Origin: Enterococcus mundtii
Lineage (GTDB): Bacteria > Bacillota > Bacilli > Lactobacillales > Enterococcaceae
Length of the DNA: 64,000 bases
Direction of reading: 5' to 3'
Assembly: GCF_003957375.1 (NCBI RefSeq)
Contig: NZ_CP025473.1
Location: forward strand, 2,319,501 to 2,383,500
A program made the translations under genes and the position numbers. Below the pieces are notes generated by a model. It was not told the DNA's origin. It searched no databases and was given only the letters and a program-made list of their open reading frames with translations. Of this stretch, positions 43,742 to 53,025 are shown piece after piece; positions within the stretch are counted from its first letter, which is position 1, and the number at the start of each line of letters is the position of its first letter.

Positions 43742-45529
43742 ATGCAAACTTTTGAAATAAAAGAAGACTTTCTTTTAGATGGGCAGCCAATTAAATTGAT
43801 CAGTGGCGCCATCCACTATTTCCGTCTTCCTCAATCGCAATGGGAAGATAGCTTATATAACTTGAAAGCATTAGGCGCAAATACTGTCGAAACCTATATT
43901 CCTTGGAATATCCATGAACCCAAAGAAGGACAATTCAACTTCGAAGGAATGAATGATTTCACTGCTTTTGTTGCACTTGCTCAACAACTTGGCTTGATGG
44001 TCATTTTACGCCCTTCTGTATATATTTGTGCAGAATGGGAGTTTGGCGGTCTACCCGCTTGGTTGTTAAAAGAACCAGGTATTCGTTTGCGTTCGACGGA
44101 TGAACGATTTATGACAAAAGTCAAAAAATACTATGATGTCTTACTGCCCAAGATCCTCCCTTTACAAATTTCAAACGGTGGCCCTGTTATCATGATCCAA
44201 ATCGAGAATGAATATGGTTCTTATGGGATGGAAAAAGCGTATCTACGTAAAACGAAACAACTACTAGAGAATGCCGGCATCACTGTTCCTCTATTTACTT
44301 CCGATGGTGCTTGGAATGAAGTATTGGATGCTGGGACCCTGATTGAAGATGATGTATTCGTCACTGGTAATTTTGGTAGTCATTCTAAAGAGAATAGTGC
44401 GGTCTTGCAAGCTTTTTTTGAGAAACATGGGAAAAAATGGCCCTTGATGTGTATGGAATATTGGGATGGTTGGTTCAATCGCTGGGGCGAACCGATCATC
44501 AAACGAGATGCTCAAGACCTAGCGAATGAAGTCAAAGATATGTTAGAAGTTGGTTCTTTGAATCTGTACATGTTCCATGGAGGCACCAATTTTGGTTTTT
44601 ATAATGGCTGTTCCGCTCGTGGAAACACCGATTTACCACAATTGACAAGCTATGACTACGATGCGTTACTCACTGAAGCTGGTGAACCTACAGAAAAATA
44701 TTATGCTGTCCAACAAGCAATCAAAGAAGTTTGCCCCGATGTATGGCAAGCAGAACCACGTACAAAACATTTAGAGTCTCTTGGTAGTTACCCAATTGAT
44801 ACTAGCGTTTCTTTACTAAACACAAAAGAAACACTAGCAAAAGCAGTACCTACCGCTTATCCTATGACGATGGAACAAGTCAGCAATGGATATGGCTATG
44901 TCTTATATTCCTTAGCTCTGAGAAACTATCACCATGAAAACAAAGTTCGGATCATCGAAGCAAGTGATCGAGTTTCCGTTTATGTGGACGAAACCTATCA
45001 ATTGACGCAAGAACAAACAACGATAGGTGAAGAGTTCATGATCCAAGGAAAGACAGAAAATGAAGAAATCCAATTAGATGTACTAGTAGAAAATCATGGA
45101 AGAGTCAATTATGGCTCAAAATTGAATAACCCGACCCAAACAAAAGGGATTCGTGGCGGAATCATGCAAGATATCCATTTCCATCAAGGCTATTTACATT
45201 ATCCTTTGTCACTATCAGCCGAGCAACTTCAGCTGATCGACTATCAAGCTGGCAAAAATCCAGCTCATCCTTCGTTTTATCACGTATCATTTGATGTAGC
45301 CGAGCCGATAGATACGTATATCGATTGTTCCAACTATGGTAAAGGAGTGATTTTTGTCAATGGGATCAACCTTGGCCGCTATTGGAATCGTGGACCGATC
45401 TATTCACTTTATTGTCCAAAAGATTTCCTTAACCAAGGGACAAATGAAGTGGTGATCTTCGAAACAGAAGGTGTCGAGATCCGCTCCTTAGATTTTCTTG
45501 CAGAACCGAAACTTGAGCAAAGTGTTTGA
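43742..45529 (+). CDS. GH35 beta-galactosidase (BgaC-like)
   Basis: 595 residues, no signal peptide. Acid/base E157 (IQIENEYGSYG) and nucleophile E239 (MCMEYWDGW) are in place, with SGAIHYFR and AEWEFGGLPAWL as family signatures. GH35 enzymes of this size in Firmicutes often hydrolyse Gal-beta-1,3-linked sugars. That is unusual beside a uronic-acid pathway and suggests the locus also takes galactose-bearing host glycans. Follows GH88 in one operon. Ribosome site AAGGAG. Confidence 0.93.
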   Translation: MQTFEIKEDFLLDGQPIKLISGAIHYFRLPQSQWEDSLYNLKALGANTVETYIPWNIHEPKEGQFNFEGMNDFTAFVALAQQLGLMVILRPSVYICAEWEFGGLPAWLLKEPGIRLRSTDERFMTKVKKYYDVLLPKILPLQISNGGPVIMIQIENEYGSYGMEKAYLRKTKQLLENAGITVPLFTSDGAWNEVLDAGTLIEDDVFVTGNFGSHSKENSAVLQAFFEKHGKKWPLMCMEYWDGWFNRWGEPIIKRDAQDLANEVKDMLEVGSLNLYMFHGGTNFGFYNGCSARGNTDLPQLTSYDYDALLTEAGEPTEKYYAVQQAIKEVCPDVWQAEPRTKHLESLGSYPIDTSVSLLNTKETLAKAVPTAYPMTMEQVSNGYGYVLYSLALRNYHHENKVRIIEASDRVSVYVDETYQLTQEQTTIGEEFMIQGKTENEEIQLDVLVENHGRVNYGSKLNNPTQTKGIRGGIMQDIHFHQGYLHYPLSLSAEQLQLIDYQAGKNPAHPSFYHVSFDVAEPIDTYIDCSNYGKGVIFVNGINLGRYWNRGPIYSLYCPKDFLNQGTNEVVIFETEGVEIRSLDFLAEPKLEQSV

Positions 45530-45547
45530 TAATTATATCTAAACAAA

Positions 45548-45581
45548 GACGAGGATCATCATTTGATGATCCTCGTCTCTT
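45548..45581. terminator. Terminator of the GH88-GH35 operon
   Basis: Perfect GACGAGGATCATCA / TGATGATCCTCGTC stem followed by TCTTTT, between convergent genes. Confidence 0.88.
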
Positions 45582-45592
45582 TTCGTTGACAG

Positions 45593-46729
45593 TTATTCAT
45601 GTTCTAATTCAATTTTCTTGGGTTGTTCTTCTGCTGGAACTTGTTCAAACTTCCGCAATAAATAAATCTTACGAATATTCAATACTAATGTTTTGATCAC
45701 CGCATACACAGGGATACAAATCAACATTCCCATGATCCCAGCAACACTTCCTGCACCGATCAATACTAAAATGATCGTTAGCGGATGAATGTTCATTGTT
45801 TTTCCGAAGAGTAATGGCTTGATCACATTGCCATCCAATTGTTGGATAACAAGAATGGATAATGCCATGTATAGTGCTTGAAATGGCGAAATAAACAGTC
45901 CGACAATAATAGCTGGTACTGCACCAATAAAAGGGCCCACGTACGGTATGATATTCGTCACTCCGCAAACGACTGCCAGCAACAAACTATAAGGCTGCTT
46001 GAAAATCGTCATTGCAATAAAGCTCATCACGCCAATGATCACTGCATCCACAATCGTGCTACTGATGTAAGCAGATAACGTTTCATTCAACTCTCTGACC
46101 GTTTGTCGTAATTCTCCTCGGATTGCTTGAGGAAAGAAAGGCGATAACGCATCAATAAATTTATGTCCATCTTTGAACATGAATAATAAGATGAATGGGA
46201 CAGTAAACAATAAAATAAAGAATTGCATCATAAAAGAAAGAATTCTTGAAACGCTCCCTGTCAGACTAACCAACAAGATATTGAATAAGTTGCTCAACGA
46301 CAAGTTGGCAGACACAAACTGTTCTTCTAGATTCAATGAACGAAACTCTTCTCTTTGCATGATCTCAGTCAACCAACGACTTGTTTCGTCTGCATATGCA
46401 GGGATACTGCTGGTTAATTGCACTGCTTGATCAACCAATTGAGGCAAGATGTTCATGATGGTCAAAAAGACGATCACTAATAAAACGATCAATGTCAATA
46501 GATAGCCCAACACGCGTGGTACTCGATGTTTTTCTAAAAACAAGACAACTGGATTAAACATATAATAGAAAAATCCAGCAATGATCAATGGCATAATGAT
46601 TGCAGATGCCATTCTCAAAATCGGGTGAAACACATTTGGCATACGTAAAATAAAGAAAACGCCAATAATCGTTAAGACTAATTCCACTGTCCAAAACAAT
46701 AATTTTGACTCTTTGAACCTTGAATACAT
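45593..46729 (-). CDS. AI-2E family transporter (YdbI/PerM type)
   Basis: 378 residues with about eight membrane helices and a central amphipathic region (about 150-190). The late GVTNIIPYVGPFIGAVPAII stretch (about 240-260) is the signature of the AI-2E/PerM group. Members export autoinducer-2-like molecules or exchange ions; the cargo here is not readable. The C-terminal tail is charged (PAEEQPKKIELEHE). Monocistronic, convergent with the GH35 gene. Ribosome site TGGAGG. Confidence 0.88.
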   Translation of the reverse strand: MYSRFKESKLLFWTVELVLTIIGVFFILRMPNVFHPILRMASAIIMPLIIAGFFYYMFNPVVLFLEKHRVPRVLGYLLTLIVLLVIVFLTIMNILPQLVDQAVQLTSSIPAYADETSRWLTEIMQREEFRSLNLEEQFVSANLSLSNLFNILLVSLTGSVSRILSFMMQFFILLFTVPFILLFMFKDGHKFIDALSPFFPQAIRGELRQTVRELNETLSAYISSTIVDAVIIGVMSFIAMTIFKQPYSLLLAVVCGVTNIIPYVGPFIGAVPAIIVGLFISPFQALYMALSILVIQQLDGNVIKPLLFGKTMNIHPLTIILVLIGAGSVAGIMGMLICIPVYAVIKTLVLNIRKIYLLRKFEQVPAEEQPKKIELEHE

Positions 46730-46835
46730 AGATATCCTCCAAATTTCATGCTTACAGATACTCTTATTTTATCATTTATTCATCGATAAAGCGCTATTTT
46801 TTCTTTTATTTCTTGTTATTTAAAAAAATGGTCAC

Positions 46836-47549
46836 TCAGGTAGATAAACTAACCAGATGTAAGTTAGTAATATTTTTATACGTGGATAATTCTTCGATCA
46901 CTTCTGCATACGTCAATCCTTTTGGTAAATCGATCGTATAAACATTTTTATAAATACGGTAATCATCCACAAATTTTACATCAAAATTGACATCCTCGAT
47001 CGTAATGTTTCTTTTTTCAAAATAATCATTCAAGAAATCCTTGGTTTCTTTTCGATGAATAAATTGGATCACTAATTTTTTTGTTGTTGGTACATGGATG
47101 ATGCGCTTCACCACAGTCAATGCAAACACAATACCGACGAAACTAGTTAGTGCAATGGCATAAAAACCCATTCCGATTGCAATACCCAATCCTGCGATTG
47201 CCCAAAGTGAGGCTGCGGTCGTTAATCCAGTCACTGATTGTTTCGTAACAATGATCGTACCTGCTCCTAAAAAACCGACGCCACTGACAACTTGTGCAAT
47301 CAAACGAGCTTCATCTGAACGGAGGGTCCCAACTAATTCAGGATACTCTAATGCATTTCTCAACGCACCACTGGCAATTTCCACTTGGATCAAGGCAATA
47401 ATACAAGCCCCCATACAAACCAAAATATGTGTACGCATCCCTGCTGGACGGTTTTTATATTGTCGCTCAAAACCAATTGCTCCGCCAAAAAGCAATGCGA
47501 TACTCAATCGTATAATAATTTCTGGTATGGATAAAACCATATCCTCCAT
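46836..47549 (-). CDS. MgtC/SapB family membrane protein
   Basis: About 237 residues from MEDMVLSIPE; the ATG at 47549 has the ribosome site GAGGGGG, whereas the frame extending to 47597 has none. Hydrophobic N-terminal domain (about 5-140) with the MgtC hallmark GGAIGFERQYKNRPAGMRTH and a helix pair containing GVGFLGAGTII. The C-terminal region (about 150-237) is a cytoplasmic ACT-like domain. MgtC proteins are linked to magnesium limitation and membrane ATPase control; here the role is inferred from family only. Confidence 0.9.
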   Translation of the reverse strand: MEDMVLSIPEIIIRLSIALLFGGAIGFERQYKNRPAGMRTHILVCMGACIIALIQVEIASGALRNALEYPELVGTLRSDEARLIAQVVSGVGFLGAGTIIVTKQSVTGLTTAASLWAIAGLGIAIGMGFYAIALTSFVGIVFALTVVKRIIHVPTTKKLVIQFIHRKETKDFLNDYFEKRNITIEDVNFDVKFVDDYRIYKNVYTIDLPKGLTYAEVIEELSTYKNITNLHLVSLST

Positions 47550-47621
47550 GAATATCCCCCTCTTATCAAATATAGCATGACTAAAAAAAACAAACAAAAT
47601 ATAACTATTTTTTATGACCTA

Positions 47622-47674
47622 AAAAAGCCACTGTGCCAGATCATCTGATAAAAACCAGATGATCTCCAGTGACT
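47622..47674 (-). terminator. Terminator of nagB
   Basis: AGCCACTG...CCAGATCATCTG pairs with CCAGATGATCT...CAGTGACT, ending in TTTTTT on the minus strand. Confidence 0.85.
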
Positions 47675-47687
47675 GAAATCTTTTCTA

Positions 47688-48389
47688 TTATAATTTGCTT
47701 GCTGCTGCTTCATCAACAATGACTATCACGTCATCATGCTTTTGCAAAGCACTTGCTGGCATATCTGTGGTAACCGGTCCATTGATCATTCCTTTGATTG
47801 CTTCTGCTTTACTTTCGCCATAAGCCATCAAGACGATTTTTTTACCGTTTAGAATTGAGCCGATTCCCATAGAAACTGCTTTCGTTGGGACGTCTTCCAC
47901 TTTATCAAAGAATCGTTTATTGGCATTGATTGTTGATTCAGTTAAATCAACAACACTTGTTTTTCCATCAAATGGAGCACCAGGTTCATTAAAACCGATG
48001 TGACCGTTTTGACCGATCCCTAAAATTTGGATATCGATTGGATGTTCTTCAATGATTTGGTCGTAGGATTGACAAGCTTGTTCTAAATCAGCTGCTTTTC
48101 CATCAGGTACGAATGTTTCTTTAAATGGTTTCTTGTCGAATAATTCAACATTCATAAAATGGCGGTAGCTTTGATCATCTGAGCCACCTAGTCCAACATA
48201 CTCATCCAAGTTAACAGAAGTCATGTTACTGAAATCCATGTCGCTTGAAGTCATTTCTTTATATAAAGTGATTGGCGTACTTCCTGTTGCTAAACCTAGA
48301 ACTTTCGCACCATTTTCCATTCCATTTTTAATTATCTCAAAAGCTTTTTTTCCGCCTTCTTCAGCATTTTTCACACGAATGATTTCCAT
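47688..48389 (-). CDS. nagB: Glucosamine-6-phosphate deaminase
   Basis: 233 residues, the short Firmicute form. [16 protein letters not shown] (about 35-50) binds phosphate, NLDEYVGLG (about 66) carries the catalytic Asp, and [14 protein letters not shown] (about 130-143) the ring-opening His. It converts glucosamine-6-P to fructose-6-P and ammonia, feeding amino sugars (for instance from glycosaminoglycans) into glycolysis. Promoter flanked by NagR-type operators. Ribosome site GGGAG near the ATG at 48389. Confidence 0.96.
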   Translation of the reverse strand: MEIIRVKNAEEGGKKAFEIIKNGMENGAKVLGLATGSTPITLYKEMTSSDMDFSNMTSVNLDEYVGLGGSDDQSYRHFMNVELFDKKPFKETFVPDGKAADLEQACQSYDQIIEEHPIDIQILGIGQNGHIGFNEPGAPFDGKTSVVDLTESTINANKRFFDKVEDVPTKAVSMGIGSILNGKKIVLMAYGESKAEAIKGMINGPVTTDMPASALQKHDDVIVIVDEAAASKL

Positions 48390-48409
48390 AACGATTACTC
48401 CCTTTTATT

Positions 48410-48467
48410 TTGGTATAGCCCAATTATAGCACCTTTATTTCAAAATGACAATATCTGTATAGACCAA
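48410..48467 (-). promoter_or_regulatory. nagB promoter with NagR-type operators
   Basis: Minus strand -35 TTGTCA (48446-48451), 17-bp spacer, -10 TATAAT (48423-48428). Operators TTGGTATAGCCCAA (48410-48423) and TCTGTATAGACCAA (48454-48467) flank it and resemble the NagR/YvoA dre site TTGGTATAGACCAA. Confidence 0.75.
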
Positions 48468-48531
48468 ATATACGATAATTATCAAAATATTATTGATTTC
48501 ATCAAAACGTAACTAAAAGTTCCAGAATCAA

Positions 48532-48576
48532 AAAAACGATCAAAGTCATATATTTCTGATGACTTTGATCGTTTTT
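48532..48576 (-). terminator. Terminator after the MFS gene
   Basis: Perfect stem AAAAACGATCAAAGTCAT / ATGACTTTGATCGTTTTT. Bidirectional form, between the MFS gene and the nagB promoter. Confidence 0.88.
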
Positions 48577-48612
48577 ATAATGCCATAGTTTCTGTCTTAA
48601 TAGCATTTGGGG

Positions 48613-49821
48613 TTATAGCGATTGTTCCAAATTATTTCTACGAGTAGAGAAATAATATTGAAAGAAAAAAGCGCACAATTGGAAAATCAGTCCCGTAACA
48701 GTCACACCTACCCAACCATAATGCTGCCACATCACTGAGCCTAATAAAGAGCCTGTTGCTCCACCGATAAAGTACATAAACATAAAAATCGTGTTGTTGC
48801 GATTACTTGTTGCTTCGCCAAGACCTTGTACTCTGCTTTGATTCGCTACTTGCCCGAACTGGTTTCCAACATCTAATAAAATGATTGCAACTAATAGGAC
48901 AGCAACATAGTCACCCGCAACAAACAAAGCGAGAAAACTAATTGTCTGCATCCCTAAACCCATACCAACAATCCGTCTTTCCGAATAAGTATCGGCCAAG
49001 CGACCAACGATCGGTGCAGCTACTGCTCCCGACAAACCAAAGATCGCCAGGATTCCTGCTTCAAAAGTACCCCATCCATAAGCTGGGCTACTGATATAAA
49101 AGATCAGCGTTGACCAAAAAAGCGAAAAAGTTCCAAACATAAAAAAGCCATTGATTGCAGCTTCACGTAACAATCGTTGTTCTTTGACGAGTTTTGGTAA
49201 ACTTTGTAATGAAGCAAGATAAGAGACTGTAGATTCTTTTTCCAACGTTCCTTGTGTTCTTGGTAATTTTAAATAGAGTAGCACAGTGAGCGCCCCCACC
49301 AGACAAAGGGCAAATAAATAAACACTGCGCCAAGAAAACCAACTAGCAAGAAGTCCCGAAACAGTTCGAGAGAGCAAGATTCCCATTAGTAAACCACTCA
49401 ATAAGATCCCCATGGTTTTTCCTCGCGCTGCTGGTCCTGCAAGTACGGCGCCGTAGGGAATAATGATTTGCGGAACGATCGATAGTAGACCAATCAAGAA
49501 AGAAGCAACTGCAAATAAAGCAAAGTTTGGTGCAAAAAAGGCTGCTAATAACGATAGTGCAGATAATCCCGCCATGCGAATGATCAATTTAGGTCGATCG
49601 ACGACATCCCCTAACGGAACTAAAAATAACAATCCTAATGCATAGCCTAATTGAGTCAGCATCGTCAACAAACCTACAGCACTCGTATTGACTGATAAAT
49701 TTGCTGCTACTTTTGTGCCAATTGGTTGGATATAATACATATTTGCGACGACTACCCCACAGGTGATCGCTAATAATAAAATCAATGATTTCGAAAGCGG
49801 TGTTTGCTTATTCATTTCCAT
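48613..49821 (-). CDS. MFS transporter (12 TM)
   Basis: 402 residues with twelve hydrophobic segments. The loop 2-3 signature is GDVVDRPKLIIR-like, and GRLADTYSERRIVG (about 270) is its second-half counterpart. It opens with NMYYIQPIGTKVA as in the YgaY/YtbD/YnfM group of putative exporters. Substrate is unknown. Single gene with its own terminator; start at ATG 49821 with GGGGGA upstream, or two codons later. Confidence 0.85.
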   Translation of the reverse strand: MEMNKQTPLSKSLILLLAITCGVVVANMYYIQPIGTKVAANLSVNTSAVGLLTMLTQLGYALGLLFLVPLGDVVDRPKLIIRMAGLSALSLLAAFFAPNFALFAVASFLIGLLSIVPQIIIPYGAVLAGPAARGKTMGILLSGLLMGILLSRTVSGLLASWFSWRSVYLFALCLVGALTVLLYLKLPRTQGTLEKESTVSYLASLQSLPKLVKEQRLLREAAINGFFMFGTFSLFWSTLIFYISSPAYGWGTFEAGILAIFGLSGAVAAPIVGRLADTYSERRIVGMGLGMQTISFLALFVAGDYVAVLLVAIILLDVGNQFGQVANQSRVQGLGEATSNRNNTIFMFMYFIGGATGSLLGSVMWQHYGWVGVTVTGLIFQLCAFFFQYYFSTRRNNLEQSL

Positions 49822-49901
49822 CGGATTCCCCCATTTCCTTTCTTAGTTTACAACTTCTTAGAATAATTGAAAACAGGGAGGCTCAAATAAAATAAATAAG
49901 G

Positions 49902-50579
49902 TTATTTAACTAAATGTTTTCTTCGATCATGATAGATAATAAACACCAATACTGTTAAAACTAACACACTAGCAACCAAAACAAGTGCTTTTATATGTTC
50001 CCCATGAAACAATGCTTCTCCACCACACGCATATAAAAGGGAAGATGGCACTACACCGATAAGGATCGATAATAATAACTCACGAACCGAAAGATTTAAG
50101 GAGGTTGCGGCAAAGTTCACGACAGAAGACGGAATCACCGGTACCATATAGCCAATCATGACTCCTATTTTTGGATGCTTCATCCGACGTATTGCTTTGA
50201 CCCAACGATTCTCTTTTTTACTATGATCCATAAAGGATAAATGTTGCATCAAAACAATTGATAAGATATTTCCAATTGCATTGCCTGTTACATTGATAAC
50301 TGTTCCTAGAAATGGACCATAACTTAGGCCGACGACCACACCGATTACAGAAGTAGGAATACCTGGCACCGCACACATCAAACTGATCAACAGCGTCAAA
50401 ATAAACGCAGCAGATACTCCGTGTGAACGAATTTCTCGCATCCATTCTTTGCGGCTTGCCTGTGGATCTAGTAATAAGTGGATATCTGGTCGATACTCTA
50501 AATAAAGTTGATAGCCAACAAACAAAATCAGCAGTAATCCTAAACCAATCAATGTATTACGTATATATTGCTTTTTCAT
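49902..50579 (-). CDS. TVP38/TMEM64 (DedA/VTT domain) membrane protein
   Basis: 225 residues. The VTT core (about 55-180) has PGIPTSVIGVVVGLSYGPFLG, GNAIGNILSI and MVPVIPSSVVNFAATSLNLS-like stretches (each under 20 residues as given). Flanked by an N-terminal helix and two C-terminal helices. VTT proteins are lipid scramblases or undecaprenyl-phosphate flippases in some bacteria; the role here is inference. Monocistronic. Ribosome site GGAGGAG upstream of the ATG at 50579. Confidence 0.87.
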   Translation of the reverse strand: MKKQYIRNTLIGLGLLLILFVGYQLYLEYRPDIHLLLDPQASRKEWMREIRSHGVSAAFILTLLISLMCAVPGIPTSVIGVVVGLSYGPFLGTVINVTGNAIGNILSIVLMQHLSFMDHSKKENRWVKAIRRMKHPKIGVMIGYMVPVIPSSVVNFAATSLNLSVRELLLSILIGVVPSSLLYACGGEALFHGEHIKALVLVASVLVLTVLVFIIYHDRRKHLVK

Positions 50580-50930
50580 AGCGACTTCTTCTCCTCCTCA
50601 GACTTACTCACTGTTAGTGTATCATTAGATGAGGAAACAGAACAAACGTGAAACTTAAAATACCAGACTTTCTATCACTATTATGCTAAACATGCTGAAG
50701 GCAAAACAATTTGCTCAAAAAATACTGAAACCACTCATATCGAAGACTTCGGTGCATAAGAATGAATAGAAAAGATTTAATTACTTTTACTTTGCAATAA
50801 TTCACTGCTTTTAGTTTACTTTGGTTGCTTTAATATCTGGCTTTTTAATTTTTCATTAATTAATATTTCCTATTTCTTTCTACATCGTAAGAGGATTTTT
50901 TCGATTCATCAGACTGTACTATCAGAGGAT
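50580..50930. other. Intergenic region, nothing recognised
   Basis: About 350 AT-rich bases between the DedA-type gene and the small accessory genes. No open frame with a ribosome site, no hairpin terminator and no repeat is seen. Confidence 0.5.
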
Positions 50931-51191
50931 TTATTGTACATAAAGTCTATAGCTACGTTTAAATTCAATATTTGCCATTTTCATCACTGCTTTTATTGCT
51001 TCATCTGAAGAGTCGAACTCATACTTACTCTTTTCGAATCCATCTTCAACTATTGTATATCGTTCTTGATCATAACTGATAAGTAAATAGCGATCTTTTT
51101 TGAACGTAAGAATTTTTAACTTAAAACAATCCTTCGATTTAAATTTTCTTTTCAAAAATTGCTTTAATTGCTTTTTACAAATCATGTTCAT
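50931..51191 (-). CDS. Small protein of unknown function, second gene of a toxin-like pair
   Basis: 86 residues, basic at the N-terminus (KKQLKQFLKRKFKSKDCFKL) and acidic in the middle. A pattern of IVEDGFEKSKYEF and NIEFKRSYRLYV resembles small proteins seen on Firmicute mobile elements, but I cannot name a family. The start (51191) lies 4 bp after the stop of the RelE/HigB-like gene, whose last codons supply a weak ribosome site (AGAGG). Order and spacing make it a candidate antitoxin or partner; no DNA-binding domain is visible. Confidence 0.65.
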   Translation of the reverse strand: MNMICKKQLKQFLKRKFKSKDCFKLKILTFKKDRYLLISYDQERYTIVEDGFEKSKYEFDSSDEAIKAVMKMANIEFKRSYRLYVQ

Positions 51192-51195
51192 TTTA

Positions 51196-51546
51196 CTATG
51201 CCTCTACTTTCTTCATAGACTTAGTAACTCTGTGATTTTTATTGAATCGATGAACAACTCTATTTACTTCTTTATCAAATAATTCTTTCTTTAACGTTCG
51301 ACTAATATAAAAAACTTGTACCCTCTTATCCTCTATTATAAATGCAATTCGAAAATTTTCTTTTCCTAAGCGGATTTTCATTTCATAAATTGATTGTTTT
51401 ACAGGTGCATCAACACGTTTGATTCGATAAAAGTTGTGCATCAAATACTCTTTCAATTTATATAAGATTATTTCTTGATACCTTTTTGATTGATTCTCAG
51501 AAAATATATTCAGAATTTCTTTACTGACTTTAACCTCATATGTCAT
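51196..51546 (-). CDS. RelE/HigB-like toxin-family protein (putative)
   Basis: 116 residues, basic. The centre has the RelE/ParE-type strand pattern (QSIYEMKIRLGKENFRIAFI then DKRVQVFYISRTLKKE), with an Arg in the strand and a Lys-rich C-terminus (HRFNKNHRVTKSMKK). Gp49/HigB toxins cut mRNA on the ribosome; whether this one is active is not known. It is followed after 4 bp by the 86-residue gene. Ribosome site GAAGGGA near the ATG. Toxin-first order is the HigBA order. Confidence 0.6.
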   Translation of the reverse strand: MTYEVKVSKEILNIFSENQSKRYQEIILYKLKEYLMHNFYRIKRVDAPVKQSIYEMKIRLGKENFRIAFIIEDKRVQVFYISRTLKKELFDKEVNRVVHRFNKNHRVTKSMKKVEA

Positions 51547-51669
51547 GCCTATCCCTTCTTACATATATTTTTAAAGTTTATCTATCCACATTTTCTCACT
51601 GATAAGCTTTATGAAATTAAGCACGTGTTGTCCTTCTATTGCTTTGTCTGGTTAAAGTTTCAATCATTT

Positions 51670-51864
51670 TCACTTTTCTATGATAGTGACATTTGCTTTT
51701 CCACAAGTTAATTCTTGTTCTAATATTGTCTTTATTTGCAATGCACATTCTTTTGAAAATGGTTCAGCTTCTTCCCATGATCCTAATAATGGATAATTAT
51801 GGCGTACTGTTTTAACATACTGTTTATTTTTTACTCCTCGCGTTTGGACTTCTACATAATACAT
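51670..51864 (-). CDS. Hypothetical 64-residue protein
   Basis: 64 residues from ATG 51864 with ribosome site GAAGG seven to eight bases upstream. It begins YYVEVQTRGVKNKQYVKTV and has a mixed alpha/beta pattern. I do not recognise a family. It precedes the toxin-like pair by 123 nt in the same direction, and may belong to the same accessory block. Confidence 0.5.
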   Translation of the reverse strand: MYYVEVQTRGVKNKQYVKTVRHNYPLLGSWEEAEPFSKECALQIKTILEQELTCGKANVTIIEK

Positions 51865-52436
51865 AACTATACCTTCTTTGTTAAATTATTTATGTAAAGG
51901 CTACTCTTTCAAGCAGCTTAGAAAAAAGTGGCAGAAAACACAGAAGATCTGGCGAGATTAATTGGGGGTTACAACGACAAGCCTTTTGTCCTACAAGTTG
52001 GATAGACGATCATGTACCACAACATAATTATAATCTATAAAAACAAGGATTTTTATTCGTTTTATTTATATCTGCCATAAAAAATACCATCCGAAGATGG
52101 ATAGCGCATAAGCTTTTACCTGTATTTTAATTTTATAATTATTGATGGCTTCTATTCACTTCAACTACTTTAATATCAAGCTTTTAATAATTAAAAAAAT
52201 TACTAATAGTTTCTGTGCTTTAATGAAAATTACTATCATTTTTAGTTACTCCACCAAAGTATAGCTCAGAAACCCACCACTTTTTCAATCAAATAATCCT
52301 ATGGAGGGCAGGAACTATCAATTGTTGAGTTCTTCTTGTCCTTTATGCAAATAAACATATATAAGTGTTTTATTTTTGAAAAATTAATGGCAACGTCCTA
52401 TACTTAAATTATCAAATAAAAAGGACGTGAAGATAA
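51865..52436. other. AT-rich intergenic region with a possible remnant
   Basis: About 570 bp. In the plus strand near 51929-52000 a short frame without start or ribosome site reads VAENTEDLARLIGGYNDKPF and stops a few codons later; it looks like the tail of a lost gene. TATACT near 52400 may be the -10 box of the next gene. Nothing else is supported. Confidence 0.35.
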
Positions 52437-52694
52437 ATGTCAGATTTAGAACACAAAGAAGAAAAAGCTTTAGACAAAATTGTTGCTGCAGTCAATAAAC
52501 TGGATAAAGAATTAAATGAACTTGATACGTTATCTGAAAATCCAGAAAAAAAACACAATCTAAAAAAATGGTTAGTTGAACGTAAGGCGATTCATGAAAT
52601 CAAAAAAATTCTTCATGAAGCTGATAAATACGAAAAATATGATGAAAAAGAACTTGATAAAGAATTTAAAGAAATTAATGATCTATTACAATAA
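52437..52694 (+). CDS. Small coiled-coil protein of unknown function
   Basis: 85 residues, strongly charged (Lys and Glu dominate), predicted all-helical with heptad-like repeats (DKIVAAVNKLDKELNELDTL, about 13-32, and EIKKILHEADKYEKYDEKEL). No family recognised. AGGACGTGAAG precedes the ATG with a slightly long spacer. A terminator follows directly, so it is a free-standing gene. Confidence 0.6.
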   Translation: MSDLEHKEEKALDKIVAAVNKLDKELNELDTLSENPEKKHNLKKWLVERKAIHEIKKILHEADKYEKYDEKELDKEFKEINDLLQ

Positions 52695-52701
52695 TCTGTT
52701 C

Positions 52702-52729
52702 AAACGACTCATTTTGAGTCGTTTTTTTT
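52702..52729 (+). terminator. Terminator of the coiled-coil gene
   Basis: AAACGACTC, loop ATTTT, GAGTCGTTT then a run of T. Starts 8 nt after the stop. Confidence 0.9.
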
Positions 52730-52975
52730 ATACAAAAACACACCAGAATGCGTCTGGATAATAGTTGACTTACAAGAAGATTGTACACGTACCTAAATTA
52801 CTTTTAGCTACTGTTATCTATCGTCAACTATATCTAATAACGAATAAGTTTTAGCAATTGACTTGATAAACACCTTTCTTCTCTCCTACTCCTCATGTTT
52901 AAATGATGTTTATATTTTTACTTGTATTACCACGAGTTAAACTAGAAACACAGTGTATTTCAATAAACAAAAAAA
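52730..52975. other. Intergenic region, nothing recognised
   Basis: About 245 bp between two terminators. A TTGACT near 52763 and several AT blocks are visible but no gene or RNA can be supported. Confidence 0.5.
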
Positions 52976-53006
52976 GCTAAAAACCTTAATAAATAAGGTT
53001 TTTAGC
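52976..53006 (-). terminator. Terminator of rplJ-rplL
   Basis: GCTAAAAACCTTA / TAAGGTTTTTAGC, 13-bp stem, followed by TTTTTTG on the minus strand. Confidence 0.92.
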
Positions 53007-53025
53007 CGATCGAAAATCAATAAAA

